NCBI RefSeq assembly: GCF_014596475.1
Contig: NZ_MECJ01000033.1
Coordinates: forward strand, 248,001 to 312,000
Length of the DNA: 64,000 bases
From: Streptomyces sp. CBMA152
GTDB taxonomy: Bacteria; Actinomycetota; Actinomycetes; Streptomycetales; Streptomycetaceae
Direction: 5' to 3'
Below the pieces are notes generated by a model. The model was not told the origin of the DNA. It was given only the letters and a program-made list of their open reading frames with translations, and did no database searches. How positions within the stretch are numbered: the first letter of the stretch is position 1; each line of letters opens with the position of its first letter. The position numbers and the translations under genes are program-made. Of the stretch, positions 23,593-30,692 are shown piece by piece.

Positions 23593-24976
23593 GGGGAACC
23601 GCCGCCCGAGCGCGAGGCACATGGTCGCCGCCGTCACGGACGACTTCACCGAGCTGTTCCCGCCCGAGCGCGAGACGGCGCCGGACGGCCCGCTCGGCTG
23701 GGAGGGGTACGCGGCGTCACGGGCGCGCGCGACGGAGCGCACGGGCGAGCACGAGTCGGTGATCTACGGCGTGGCGCAGGTCGAGAGCCGCCCCTGCATC
23801 CTTACCTCCTTCGAATTCGGCTTCCTGGGCGGGTCGTTGGGCGAGCGGACCGGGGACCGCCTGGAAGCCGCGTACGCGACGGCCCGGGAGCGGCGGCTGC
23901 CGCTGGTCTCGCTGATCTCGACCGGAGGCAGCCGGATGCAGGAGGGCATGGTCGCCCTCACCCAACTCCAGCGCGTGGCCCGCCAGTCCGCCCTGCTGCG
24001 TGCCGCCGCACTCCCCCAGATCGCGGTCCTGCGCGACCCCACGACCGGCGGCGGCTGGGCCACGCTGGGCGCGGGCGCGGACGTGATCCTCGCGCTCCCC
24101 GGCGCCCAGATCGGCTTCGCGGGCTCCCGGGTCCGCCCCGCGGACGCGGACCCGGCGGCGTACTCGGCCGAGGGGCAGGTGGCGGCGGGGGCGGTGGACG
24201 CGGTGGTGCCGGTGGAGGAGTTGCGGGGGGTGGTGGGGGCGTGGCTGGGGCTGCTGGGACCTGGGCGGGGGACGGTGGAACCGGGGCGCGGGGCCGTCGG
24301 GGGTTCGGTGGTGCCCGCCGACGTGCCGGACGCGCTCTCGGACACGGCGCTGCCCGTCACCGGCTGGGACGCGGTGCGTGCGGCGCGGGCGGCGGGGCGG
24401 CCGCGTGCGTCGGCGTATCTGGACGCGTACTTCACCTCCCGCATGGCGCTGAGCGGGGACCGGTGCGGGGGTGTGGACGACGGGATGCTCTGCGGGTTCG
24501 GGCTGCGGGACCGGCGTACGGTCGCGTACGCGGCCCAGGCCGGCACCGCGACGCGCCCGGCGGGCTACCGCACCGCCGCCCGTCTGATCCGGCTCGCCGA
24601 CCGGCTGGGCGTGCCCGTCCTGACCCTGGTCGACACGCCCGGCGCGGCGAACGACGCGGCGGCGGAGCGGGCCGGGCAGGGGGCGGCCATCGCGGACTGC
24701 TTCGCGGCGATGGCGTCGGCGGTCGTGCCGGTGACGTCGCTGGTGATCGGGGAGGGCGGGTCGGGCGGGGCCCTTGCTCTGTCTTCTCCGTCCCGTACGT
24801 GGGTCACGGCCGACAGCTACTTCTCCGTCATCGCGCCGGAGTTGGCGGCGGCGATCTTGAAGCGGGGGCCGGGGGATGTGCGGGCGACGGCGGACCAGCT
24901 GCGGATACGTCCCCAGGACCTGGTGGAACTGGGCATCGCCCAAGGCGTGATCTCCCCCACCCCACCCCTTCCCTGA
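23585..24976 (+). CDS. Acyl-CoA carboxyltransferase (fused beta/alpha AccD-AccA type)
   Basis: 463 residues with two crotonase-fold halves. N-terminal half: STGGSRMQEG and TTGGGWATLG (beta-type). C-terminal half: VDTPGAANDAAAE and IGEGGSGGALAL (alpha-type). There is no zinc ribbon or biotin carrier. It transfers CO2 from carboxybiotin to an acyl-CoA, possibly malonyl-CoA formation, which fits its overlap with matB. The GTG at 23585 gives the overlap; ATG 23621 with a GAGG upstream is an alternative. The last residues (ISPTPPLP) are encoded by the start of an intergenic repeat module, so the original stop codon has probably been replaced. Confidence 0.85.
   Translation: MTEGNRRPSARHMVAAVTDDFTELFPPERETAPDGPLGWEGYAASRARATERTGEHESVIYGVAQVESRPCILTSFEFGFLGGSLGERTGDRLEAAYATARERRLPLVSLISTGGSRMQEGMVALTQLQRVARQSALLRAAALPQIAVLRDPTTGGGWATLGAGADVILALPGAQIGFAGSRVRPADADPAAYSAEGQVAAGAVDAVVPVEELRGVVGAWLGLLGPGRGTVEPGRGAVGGSVVPADVPDALSDTALPVTGWDAVRAARAAGRPRASAYLDAYFTSRMALSGDRCGGVDDGMLCGFGLRDRRTVAYAAQAGTATRPAGYRTAARLIRLADRLGVPVLTLVDTPGAANDAAAERAGQGAAIADCFAAMASAVVPVTSLVIGEGGSGGALALSSPSRTWVTADSYFSVIAPELAAAILKRGPGDVRATADQLRIRPQDLVELGIAQGVISPTPPLP
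24948..24976 (+). repeat. G-tract module inside the 3' end of the carboxyltransferase gene
   Basis: TGATCTCCCCCACCCCACCC then CTTCCCTGA. The module normally begins with TGATCTCCCCC, where TGA would be the stop codon (as after the MFS gene at 25177). Here it is read in another frame (GTG ATC TCC), so the protein runs 7 residues into the repeat. Confidence 0.7.
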
Positions 24977-25028
24977 ACCCTCCGGGGGCCGGGGCGCAGC
25001 CCCCGGGAGAACCACCGACCCCGTTTGT

Positions 25029-25122
25029 CTGCGGACCGTGCCGGGTTGCTCGCGCAGTTCCCCGCGCCCCTAACTACCTAGGGGCGCGGGGAACTGCGCG
25101 ATCAGCCACATGCGGTCCGCAG
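25029..25122. repeat. Long hairpin intergenic repeat, copy 4
   Basis: 94 bp, nearly identical to copy 1 including both outer arms (CTGCGGACCG and CGGTCCGCAG) and the trailing CCAAAAACCCGGCCG. A CCGGGGGC/GCCCCCGG-type module (24980-25012) precedes it and a reverse G-tract module (25149-25178) follows, ending exactly at the stop codon of the convergent MFS gene. The whole 24977-25176 gap is repeat. Confidence 0.9.
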
Positions 25123-25176
25123 CCAAAAACCCGGCCGCTCGCCCAGAGCTTTCGGGAAGGGGCGGGGTGGGGGAGA

Positions 25177-26472
25177 TCACGCCTCCGGGTCCCGCGCGTC
25201 GTACCGCGCGAACCGACGCCGGCTCAGACCCAGCAGCGTGACGGCCAGCACGCAAGCGACCCCACCACCCGTCACCGCCACAGTCGGCGACGCGAGGTCC
25301 GCCGTCGTCCCCGCGAGGAAGTCGCCAAGACGCGGCCCACCCGCGACGACCACGATGAACACCCCCTGCAACCGCCCCCGCATCTCATCCGGCGCAGCCA
25401 CCTGCATCATCGTGTTCCGGAACACCATGGACACGGTGTCCGCACACCCCGCGAGGGCGAGAAAAACGAGCCCGAGCCACAGATTCCGGGTCAGCCCGAA
25501 GACCGCGATCGCCGCACCCCACGCGCCCACCGAGAGCAGAATCGCCAGCCCATGCCGGTGCACCCGGCTCAGCCACCCCGAGAACACCCCGCCGAGCAAC
25601 GCCCCGAACGCGGGCGCGGCGACGAGGAGTCCGGTCGTACGCGCGTCACCGCCGTACCAAAGAACCGCCACCGCCGGGAACAGCGCACGCGGATGCGCGA
25701 GGATCATCGCGCAGAAGTCGGAGAAGAACGTCATCCGCAGGTTCGGCCGGGTCGCGAGGAAGCGGAACCCGTCGAGCACGGAGGCCCGCTTCGCGGTCGT
25801 ACGGTCCCGGTCGGGCAGCATCGACGGCAGCCGCCACATCGCGTACAGCGCGGCGGAGAAGCTCACGGCGTCCAGCAGATACGCCGACTGGTATCCCGCG
25901 AAACCGACCATCAGCCCGCCCAGCATGGGGCCGACAAGGGTCCCCGACGTCGTGGTGATCGAGCTCAGCGCGTTCGCGGCGGGCAGTTGTTCCGGCGGCA
26001 GCAGGCGGGGGATCATCGAGGACCGGGCGGGCGCGTTGAGCGCGGCGCAGACCGACTGCAGCGCGACGATCCCGTACAGGAACCACACATGCGCGAACCC
26101 GGCGAACGCTGCCGCCGCGAGCCCCGCCGACAGCACCGCGGACCCGGTCGCGCTGGCGAGCCCGAGCTTGCGCCGGTCGACCGTGTCGGCGATCGCACCG
26201 CCGTACAGCCCGAACACCATCAGCGGCACCAGCGAGAACAGCCCCACGAGCCCGACGGAGAAGCTGGACCCGGTGATGTCGTAGACCTGGAGGGAGATCG
26301 CGAGCGCGGTCATGCCCTGCCCGACCCACGAGATCGTGTTGCCGAACCAGAGCCGCCGGTAGTGCGCGGAGGTCCGCAGCGGCGTGAGGTCGGCGAGTAT
26401 CCGGGGACGGTCGTCGCCGTTACGGCTACGGGCCTTACCGTTACGGGCTTTGGCTTCGGGTTGCGCGGTCAC
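25177..26472 (-). CDS. MFS transporter (EntS-like MFS_3)
   Basis: 431 residues with about 11-12 predicted membrane segments. The loop 2-3 signature is visible as GGAIADTVDRRKLG, and the N-terminal part (LRTSAHYRRLWFGNTISWVG) is typical of the MFS_3/enterobactin-exporter-like group. It is probably a proton-driven efflux pump; the substrate is unknown. Translation starts at GTG 26472 after a basic cytosolic N-terminus. It is isolated from the upstream methyltransferase gene by a strong terminator. Confidence 0.9.
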   Translation of the reverse strand: MTAQPEAKARNGKARSRNGDDRPRILADLTPLRTSAHYRRLWFGNTISWVGQGMTALAISLQVYDITGSSFSVGLVGLFSLVPLMVFGLYGGAIADTVDRRKLGLASATGSAVLSAGLAAAAFAGFAHVWFLYGIVALQSVCAALNAPARSSMIPRLLPPEQLPAANALSSITTTSGTLVGPMLGGLMVGFAGYQSAYLLDAVSFSAALYAMWRLPSMLPDRDRTTAKRASVLDGFRFLATRPNLRMTFFSDFCAMILAHPRALFPAVAVLWYGGDARTTGLLVAAPAFGALLGGVFSGWLSRVHRHGLAILLSVGAWGAAIAVFGLTRNLWLGLVFLALAGCADTVSMVFRNTMMQVAAPDEMRGRLQGVFIVVVAGGPRLGDFLAGTTADLASPTVAVTGGGVACVLAVTLLGLSRRRFARYDARDPEA

Positions 26473-26535
26473 GCGGGATGGTAACCGGGGCGGGTGGGAC
26501 GACGCTTGCGAGTTTCACGCCAGAGCTCCCGAGGC

Positions 26536-26579
26536 GTACGAGGGCGCCCCGTTCCCGCGGGAACGGGGCGCCCTCGTAC
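26536..26579 (-). terminator. Strong hairpin terminator after the methyltransferase gene
   Basis: A perfect 20-bp stem: GTACGAGGGCGCCCCGTTCC (26536-26555) pairs with 26560-26579 around CGCG. It begins 8 nt after the methyltransferase stop codon (minus strand) and separates it from the MFS gene. No T-tract. Confidence 0.9.
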
Positions 26580-26587
26580 ACATCACG

Positions 26588-27328
26588 TCAGACGCGCTCC
26601 GCGTGCACGTACGACATCGGGTAGACGATGCGGCCCTTCTCGTCCACGTCGAACGCCTCCGGGTCGAACGGCAGCGTGCCGCCCGCCTCGACGCGCTGCT
26701 TCTCGAAGTACTCGCGGGTGTGGTTGGTGGTGCAGAGGCTGTCCTCGATGGAGAGGATGCGCCACTGGCCCTCGCCCTCCAGGTTCAGCCGGAAGTTCTC
26801 CTTGCTGACCCGCAGCTGCTGCGGCGGCAGACCCTTCAGCTCGGACTCGGCGAAGCCGTAGACGTGCAGATGCGCACCCGGGGCGGTCACCCGGTGCAGG
26901 GCGGCCGCGTACGCGCGCCGCTGCTCGTCGTTGAGGACGTGGTAGAGCCCGTAATCCAGAACGGTCTCGAAGCCGCCCTCGATGCCCTCGAACCTGGTGG
27001 CGTCGGCGACCGCGAAGTTGACGTCGAGCCCGCGCTCACGGGCGCGCTCCTGCGCCTGACCGATGGCGGAGGGCGAGAAGTCCAGGCCGGTGACGGCGTG
27101 GCCCCGGCTCGCCAGGTGGAGCGAGTTCTGCCCGGTGCCGCACCCGGCGTCCAGCACCTTCCCGCGGAACGCGCCGGACGCCTCCAGGGCCACCACGACC
27201 GGCTGCGGCTCGGGGATGTTCCAGGGCGCGAAGTCGAACTTCATCCCCAGGCCCTCGGTCCCCACCTTCCCCGCGTACAGCGGGTCGAAGTTGGCGCTGC
27301 CCGCCGTGTAGACCTGCTCCGTGCTCAC
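26588..27328 (-). CDS. SAM-dependent class I methyltransferase
   Basis: 246 residues. Motif I is VLDAGCGTGQNSLHLASRG with the acidic motif II residue in VTGLDFS, and a TVLDYGLYHVL block for motif IV. It methylates an unknown small molecule. GGGAGG (27335-27340) lies 6 nt before the GTG at 27328; the longer frame to 27937 runs through sequence with no coding character and is rejected. It stands alone between a terminator and a long non-coding gap. Confidence 0.9.
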   Translation of the reverse strand: MSTEQVYTAGSANFDPLYAGKVGTEGLGMKFDFAPWNIPEPQPVVVALEASGAFRGKVLDAGCGTGQNSLHLASRGHAVTGLDFSPSAIGQAQERARERGLDVNFAVADATRFEGIEGGFETVLDYGLYHVLNDEQRRAYAAALHRVTAPGAHLHVYGFAESELKGLPPQQLRVSKENFRLNLEGEGQWRILSIEDSLCTTNHTREYFEKQRVEAGGTLPFDPEAFDVDEKGRIVYPMSYVHAERV

Positions 27329-28018
27329 GTGGTGCCTCCCGTTGTGCGCTGCGCGGAAATTAAGTGATGCGGTCAATCTCCCGGACCGAATCACCTCCGG
27401 ACAAGCCTGAACGGGCGTATTGCGGCGACCTGTACGTTCAAACGCGGGAATTCCGCGGTTGCACACTGACCTTGACAAATTGACCGCCGCTCGGCCACGG
27501 CCCGCCGCCCCGGACGCGTGCCGCGCGCTCGACGCCCCGGGCCCCCACGGCCCGTGGCCAGGCCAGGCGCCCCACCGGGCCGGGTGCCGGACGGGGTCGG
27601 GCCGGGGCTCCCCCACAGCGGCCCCGGTTCCGGAAGCGTCCGCTCCGCCGCCCCCTATTTCCCGAATTCGGAATTCCACCGCCCGCGCACTTCCCGTACG
27701 CACGGAATTCGACAGGGTCGGAAACGAAGGAGAGTCGACCCCATGGATCGGAGGTGAGAGGGGTCGGGAATCGCAGATGATGAATCCTGGGTTCCGGATC
27801 GCTGATTCGCGCGTACCGCGCACTGCCCCCGTCGGCGCCCCGGCGTCGGCGCCCGCCATCCGCCCGGCGCCCACTCCCCGCCGAAGGTGCCATGCGGTCC
27901 GGCCGTCAGATCGGCCGACGCTCTCCACCGTCCTCACGATCGCCGCGCGGCGCCCCCGCCCTCCACCAGGAGAGCAGGGAACACCCAGGCTGAACGTTTC
28001 TGCGAAGGAGGCGCAGAG
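27329..28018. other. 690-bp region without a convincing gene
   Basis: Open frames here (plus 27420-28073, minus 27438-27893) are Arg/Pro-rich, match nothing and run into the tRNA. Visible items: CGCGG-GAATT-CCGCG inverted repeat (27443-27457), a TTGAAC/TACGCC pair that may be the methyltransferase promoter, repeated GAATTC near 27664-27710, and an AAGGAG-preceded four-codon ORF (ATG at 27743, stop 27755-27757) enclosed by CGACCCC/GGGGTCG arms (27736-27742 and 27660+100). It may hold regulatory RNA. Confidence 0.45.
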
Positions 28019-28092
28019 TGGGGCGGGTGGGACTCGAACCCACGGCCGACGGATTATGAGTCCGCTGCTCTAACCGGCTGAGCTACCGCCCC
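28019..28092 (-). tRNA. tRNA with CAU anticodon (Met elongator or Ile2)
   Basis: 74 nt, full cloverleaf on the minus strand: acceptor GGGGCGG/CCGCCCC, D-loop GTAGCTCAGCCGGTTAGAGC, anticodon loop CTCATAA between GCGGA and TCCGT, T-loop GGTTCGAGTCC. The discriminator is A and no CCA is encoded. CAU can be elongator Met or lysidine-modified Ile2; the sequence alone does not decide. It lacks the initiator-type unpaired first position. Confidence 0.93.
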
Positions 28093-28103
28093 TAACGGCG
28101 CGT

Positions 28104-28121
28104 CGCGCACATTTGTGCGCG
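28104..28121. other. Small hairpin upstream of the CAU tRNA
   Basis: CGCGCAC-ATTT-GTGCGCG, a perfect 7-bp stem 12 nt before the 5' end of the tRNA on the minus strand. It could be a terminator for transcription coming from the tRNA-Asn side or a processing signal. Confidence 0.4.
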
Positions 28122-28225
28122 CCGTCTGCCGCAGCATAGCCGCTCATACGATCTCCTGCCTCGGATGGTCGGCAACGCACGACCATGAGGACCGCGCTGC
28201 GGGCTGCCCGGTTCCCCCGGGCATG

Positions 28226-28247
28226 AAAAAGGACCCTCAAGGGGTCC
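28226..28247 (-). terminator. Rho-independent terminator of the tRNA-Asn pair
   Basis: On the minus strand GGACCC and GGGTCC form a 6-bp stem, followed by TTTTT (28226-28230). It lies 11 nt beyond the 3' end of the second tRNA-Asn. One of the few true T-tract terminators in the window. Confidence 0.88.
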
Positions 28248-28257
28248 TATTCCACTG

Positions 28258-28330
28258 CTCTCCCGACTGGACTCGAACCAGTAACCTGCCGGTTAACAGC
28301 CGGCTGCTCTGCCAATTGAGCTACAGGAGA
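28258..28330 (-). tRNA. tRNA-Asn (GTT), distal copy
   Basis: 73 nt: acceptor TCTCCTG/CGGGAGA, anticodon loop CTGTTAA, T-arm ACTGG-TTCGAGT-CCAGT. Discriminator G. The 5 nt between this gene and the next copy imply a shared transcript. Confidence 0.96.
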
Positions 28331-28335
28331 CCGAG

Positions 28336-28408
28336 CTCCCCCGACTGGACTCGAACCAGTAACCTGCCGGTTAACAGCCGGCTGCTCTGCCAATTGAGCT
28401 ACAGGGGA
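28336..28408 (-). tRNA. tRNA-Asn (GTT), proximal copy
   Basis: 73 nt, identical to the neighbouring copy except in the acceptor stem (TCCCCTG/CGGGGGA, again with a T-G pair). Same anticodon loop CTGTTAA. It is the first gene of the two-tRNA unit transcribed on the minus strand. Confidence 0.96.
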
Positions 28409-28602
28409 ATGTCTCGTTGCATCGAACGTACCTACCCCGGGTGTCCCCGGGCGGCGTGCGCTCGCTGCGACACATACATTAGCGCAAGCAGGGGGGTGCT
28501 CCGCCAATCGGTTCCGCCCCGGGTGATCACGGGGCTGCACGGGTAGGCGCAGCACACGACGCCACAGCTGCGTCAGACAGACGCCACAGAAGGGTGACCG
28601 CC

Positions 28603-28914
28603 ATGCGCTACCGGCTCACGTTCGCCGCCGGACTCGTCGTCGGGTACGTGCTCGGGACCCGGGCCGGGCGCGAGCGGTACGAGCAGTTGAAGAAGTCCGT
28701 ACGGCAGGTCGCCCAGAACCCGGCCGTCCGCAACACCGCCGAGTCGGCGGCCCAGAACGGCCGCGCGTACGCGGGCAAGGCGTTCAGCGCGGTGAGCGAC
28801 AAGGTCTCCGAGAAGGTCGGCGACAAGATGCCGGGCGCGGTCGCCGACCGGGTGCGGTCGCTGCGCGAGCGCGGCCAGGGCAACGACGACGACTGGGGCA
28901 CCAGCAACACCTGA
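28603..28914 (+). CDS. YtxH-like small protein
   Basis: 103 residues. One short hydrophobic segment with small residues (LTFAAGLVVGYVLGTRAG) at the N-terminus, then charged helical repeats (RYEQLKKSVRQVAQNPAVRN) and an acidic tail, as in YtxH-type proteins. Function unknown, possibly a peripheral membrane stress protein. The ATG at 28603 is chosen because AGAAGGGTG lies directly upstream at the right distance; the GTG at 28594 would overlap it. Confidence 0.78.
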   Translation: MRYRLTFAAGLVVGYVLGTRAGRERYEQLKKSVRQVAQNPAVRNTAESAAQNGRAYAGKAFSAVSDKVSEKVGDKMPGAVADRVRSLRERGQGNDDDWGTSNT

Positions 28915-29051
28915 CCGGCGCCGGGTACGCCGGCAGCACCCGGCGGGCGCCGCGCACATGGGCAACACTTGACCTGAGCAACATCCGGCCAGGGCAACAC
29001 CTCACCCACGCGTGGCCTCCGTGGCCCCGGGCGTGATGCAGAATCGTGCGC

Positions 29052-30503
29052 ATGGGGATAGTCGCCGGGCTGGACAGCTCTTCCGCCTTCACTCGCATCG
29101 TCGTCTGCGACACCGACACCGGTGCCGTCCTGCGGCAGGGGTACGCCCCGCATCCCGTGGACCCGAAGGCCACCGAGGTCGATCCGCAGGCCTGGCTGCT
29201 CTCGCTCGGCGAGGCCGCGGCCGGCGGGCTGCTCGAAGGGGTGCAGGCCATCGGCGTCGCCGCCCAGCAGCACGCGCTGATCGCGCTCGACGGACAGGGC
29301 TCGCTCGTACGGGCCGCGCTGTCCGGCAACGACAAGCGCGCCCAGGTCGCCGCCGCCGACCTCACCGACGCGCTCGGCGGGCGCGAGTCGTGGGCCAAGG
29401 CGGTCGGGTGCGTACCGCAGGCCGCCCAGGCGGTGGCCAAGCTGCGCTGGCTGGCACGGAACGAACCCGAGGCCGCGAAGCGCACCGCCGGGATCGTGCA
29501 GGCCCACGACTGGCTGGTGTGGCAGCTGCTCGGCCGGCCCGCGCGCCGCACCACCGACCGGGGCGCCGCGTCCGGCACCGGGTTCTGGTCCGCCGCGACC
29601 GGCTTCTACCGGCCCGACCTGGTCGAGCTCGCGCTCGGCCACCAGGTGGCCCTGCCCGAGGTCCTGGGCCCCTCCGACGCCGCCGGCACCACCCCCGAGG
29701 GGCTGCTGATCTCGGCCGGCACCGGCGAGACCATGGCCGCCGCCTTCGGGCTCGGCGTCGGTCCCGGCGACGCGGTCGTCTCGCTCGGCGCCTCGGGTTC
29801 GGTCATGGCCGTGCATCACGAGGCGCTGGCCGACCCCGCCGGGATGATTACGTCGTTCGCCGACGCCACCGGCCGCCATCTGCCCGTCGTGCATACGAGC
29901 AACGCCGTACGGGCCCTGCGCGGCACGGCCGAGATGCTCGGCGCGGAGAGCCTGGAGGAGCTGTCGGCCCTCGCGCTGAAGTCCACGCCGGGCGCCAGCG
30001 GGCTCGTCCTGCTGCCGTATCTGGAGGGCGAGCGCACGCCCCGGCTGCCGCACGCCGCCGGGACGCTCGCCGGGCTGCGCCGTGAGTCGATGAAGCCGGA
30101 ACATCTGGCCCGGGCCGCGTTCGAGGGCATGCTCTGCTCGCTGGCGGACGCGCTGGACGTGCTGCGGATGCGCGGCGTCGAGGTCCGCCGGGTCTTCCTG
30201 CTGGGCGCGGCGGCCGAACTGCCCGCCGTGCAGGCGGCCGCGCCCGCGATCCTGGGGACGCAGGTGGTCGTGCCGCAGCCCGCCGAGTACGCGGCGCTTG
30301 GAGCCGCCCGGCAGGCCGCCTGGGCGCTCGGCGTCTCGCAGGGCACCCTGGCCGCGCACACCCCGCCGGCCTGGCAGGGTGCGGCCGCGCAGGTCTTCGA
30401 GCCGGGCGAGGAGCTGGCCGTGGGGCAGGCGGTGCGCCAGCAGTACATCGCGATCCGGGACGAGATCCACCCGGGCGCGTTCGGTGGCGGCGCCACGTCC
30501 TGA
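29052..30503 (+). CDS. FGGY-family carbohydrate kinase (xylulokinase-like)
   Basis: 483 residues of the FGGY fold: N-terminal phosphate loop VAGLDSSSAFTRIVVCD, the xylulokinase-like QQHALIALD and second ATPase-fold half with SLGASGSVMAV, YLEGERTPRLP and FLLGAAAELPAVQ. It phosphorylates a sugar with ATP, most likely D-xylulose, but no xylose isomerase or transporter is adjacent. The ATG at 29052 is preferred over GTG 29046. Codon 2 onward fits the FGGY start MGIVAGLDSS. Confidence 0.88.
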   Translation: MGIVAGLDSSSAFTRIVVCDTDTGAVLRQGYAPHPVDPKATEVDPQAWLLSLGEAAAGGLLEGVQAIGVAAQQHALIALDGQGSLVRAALSGNDKRAQVAAADLTDALGGRESWAKAVGCVPQAAQAVAKLRWLARNEPEAAKRTAGIVQAHDWLVWQLLGRPARRTTDRGAASGTGFWSAATGFYRPDLVELALGHQVALPEVLGPSDAAGTTPEGLLISAGTGETMAAAFGLGVGPGDAVVSLGASGSVMAVHHEALADPAGMITSFADATGRHLPVVHTSNAVRALRGTAEMLGAESLEELSALALKSTPGASGLVLLPYLEGERTPRLPHAAGTLAGLRRESMKPEHLARAAFEGMLCSLADALDVLRMRGVEVRRVFLLGAAAELPAVQAAAPAILGTQVVVPQPAEYAALGAARQAAWALGVSQGTLAAHTPPAWQGAAAQVFEPGEELAVGQAVRQQYIAIRDEIHPGAFGGGATS

Positions 30504-30644
30504 CCCGTCCCGTACGGGGCCGTACGGAGGATTCGTACGACGGACTCCGGCGTGGCGACTTGACTACGTCGGAGGTCCGCCCTTTACTCATCCTTTTGAC
30601 TCGCCCTTGGCTTAATTGCTTGGGGTTGCGGGGGTGGTGTGTCG

Positions 30645-30672
30645 CAAGATGGGGTTCGATACCCCGATCTTG
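30645..30672 (+). promoter_or_regulatory. Leader hairpin before the ABC transporter operon
   Basis: CAAGATGGGGT pairs with ACCCCGATCTTG around TCGAT (one bulged G): an 11-bp stem ending 20 nt before the GTG at 30693 and just upstream of its GGAG ribosome binding site. It could be an operator or a translational/attenuation hairpin. Confidence 0.5.
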
Positions 30673-30692
30673 CCGACCCGGAGAGCCCCCAC

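Noticed and set aside
23585..24976. Complete acetyl-CoA carboxylase
   Set aside because: Only the carboxyltransferase is present; no biotin carboxylase or biotin carrier gene is near.
26472..26560. Operon of methyltransferase and MFS exporter
   Set aside because: A perfect 20-bp-stem hairpin separates them.
27420..28073. Open frame of 217 codons on the plus strand
   Set aside because: Arg/Pro-rich low-complexity product with no ribosome binding site; its 3' end runs antisense through a tRNA gene.
28258..28408. CRISPR-like direct repeat of ~70 bp
   Set aside because: It is two tandem tRNA-Asn genes.
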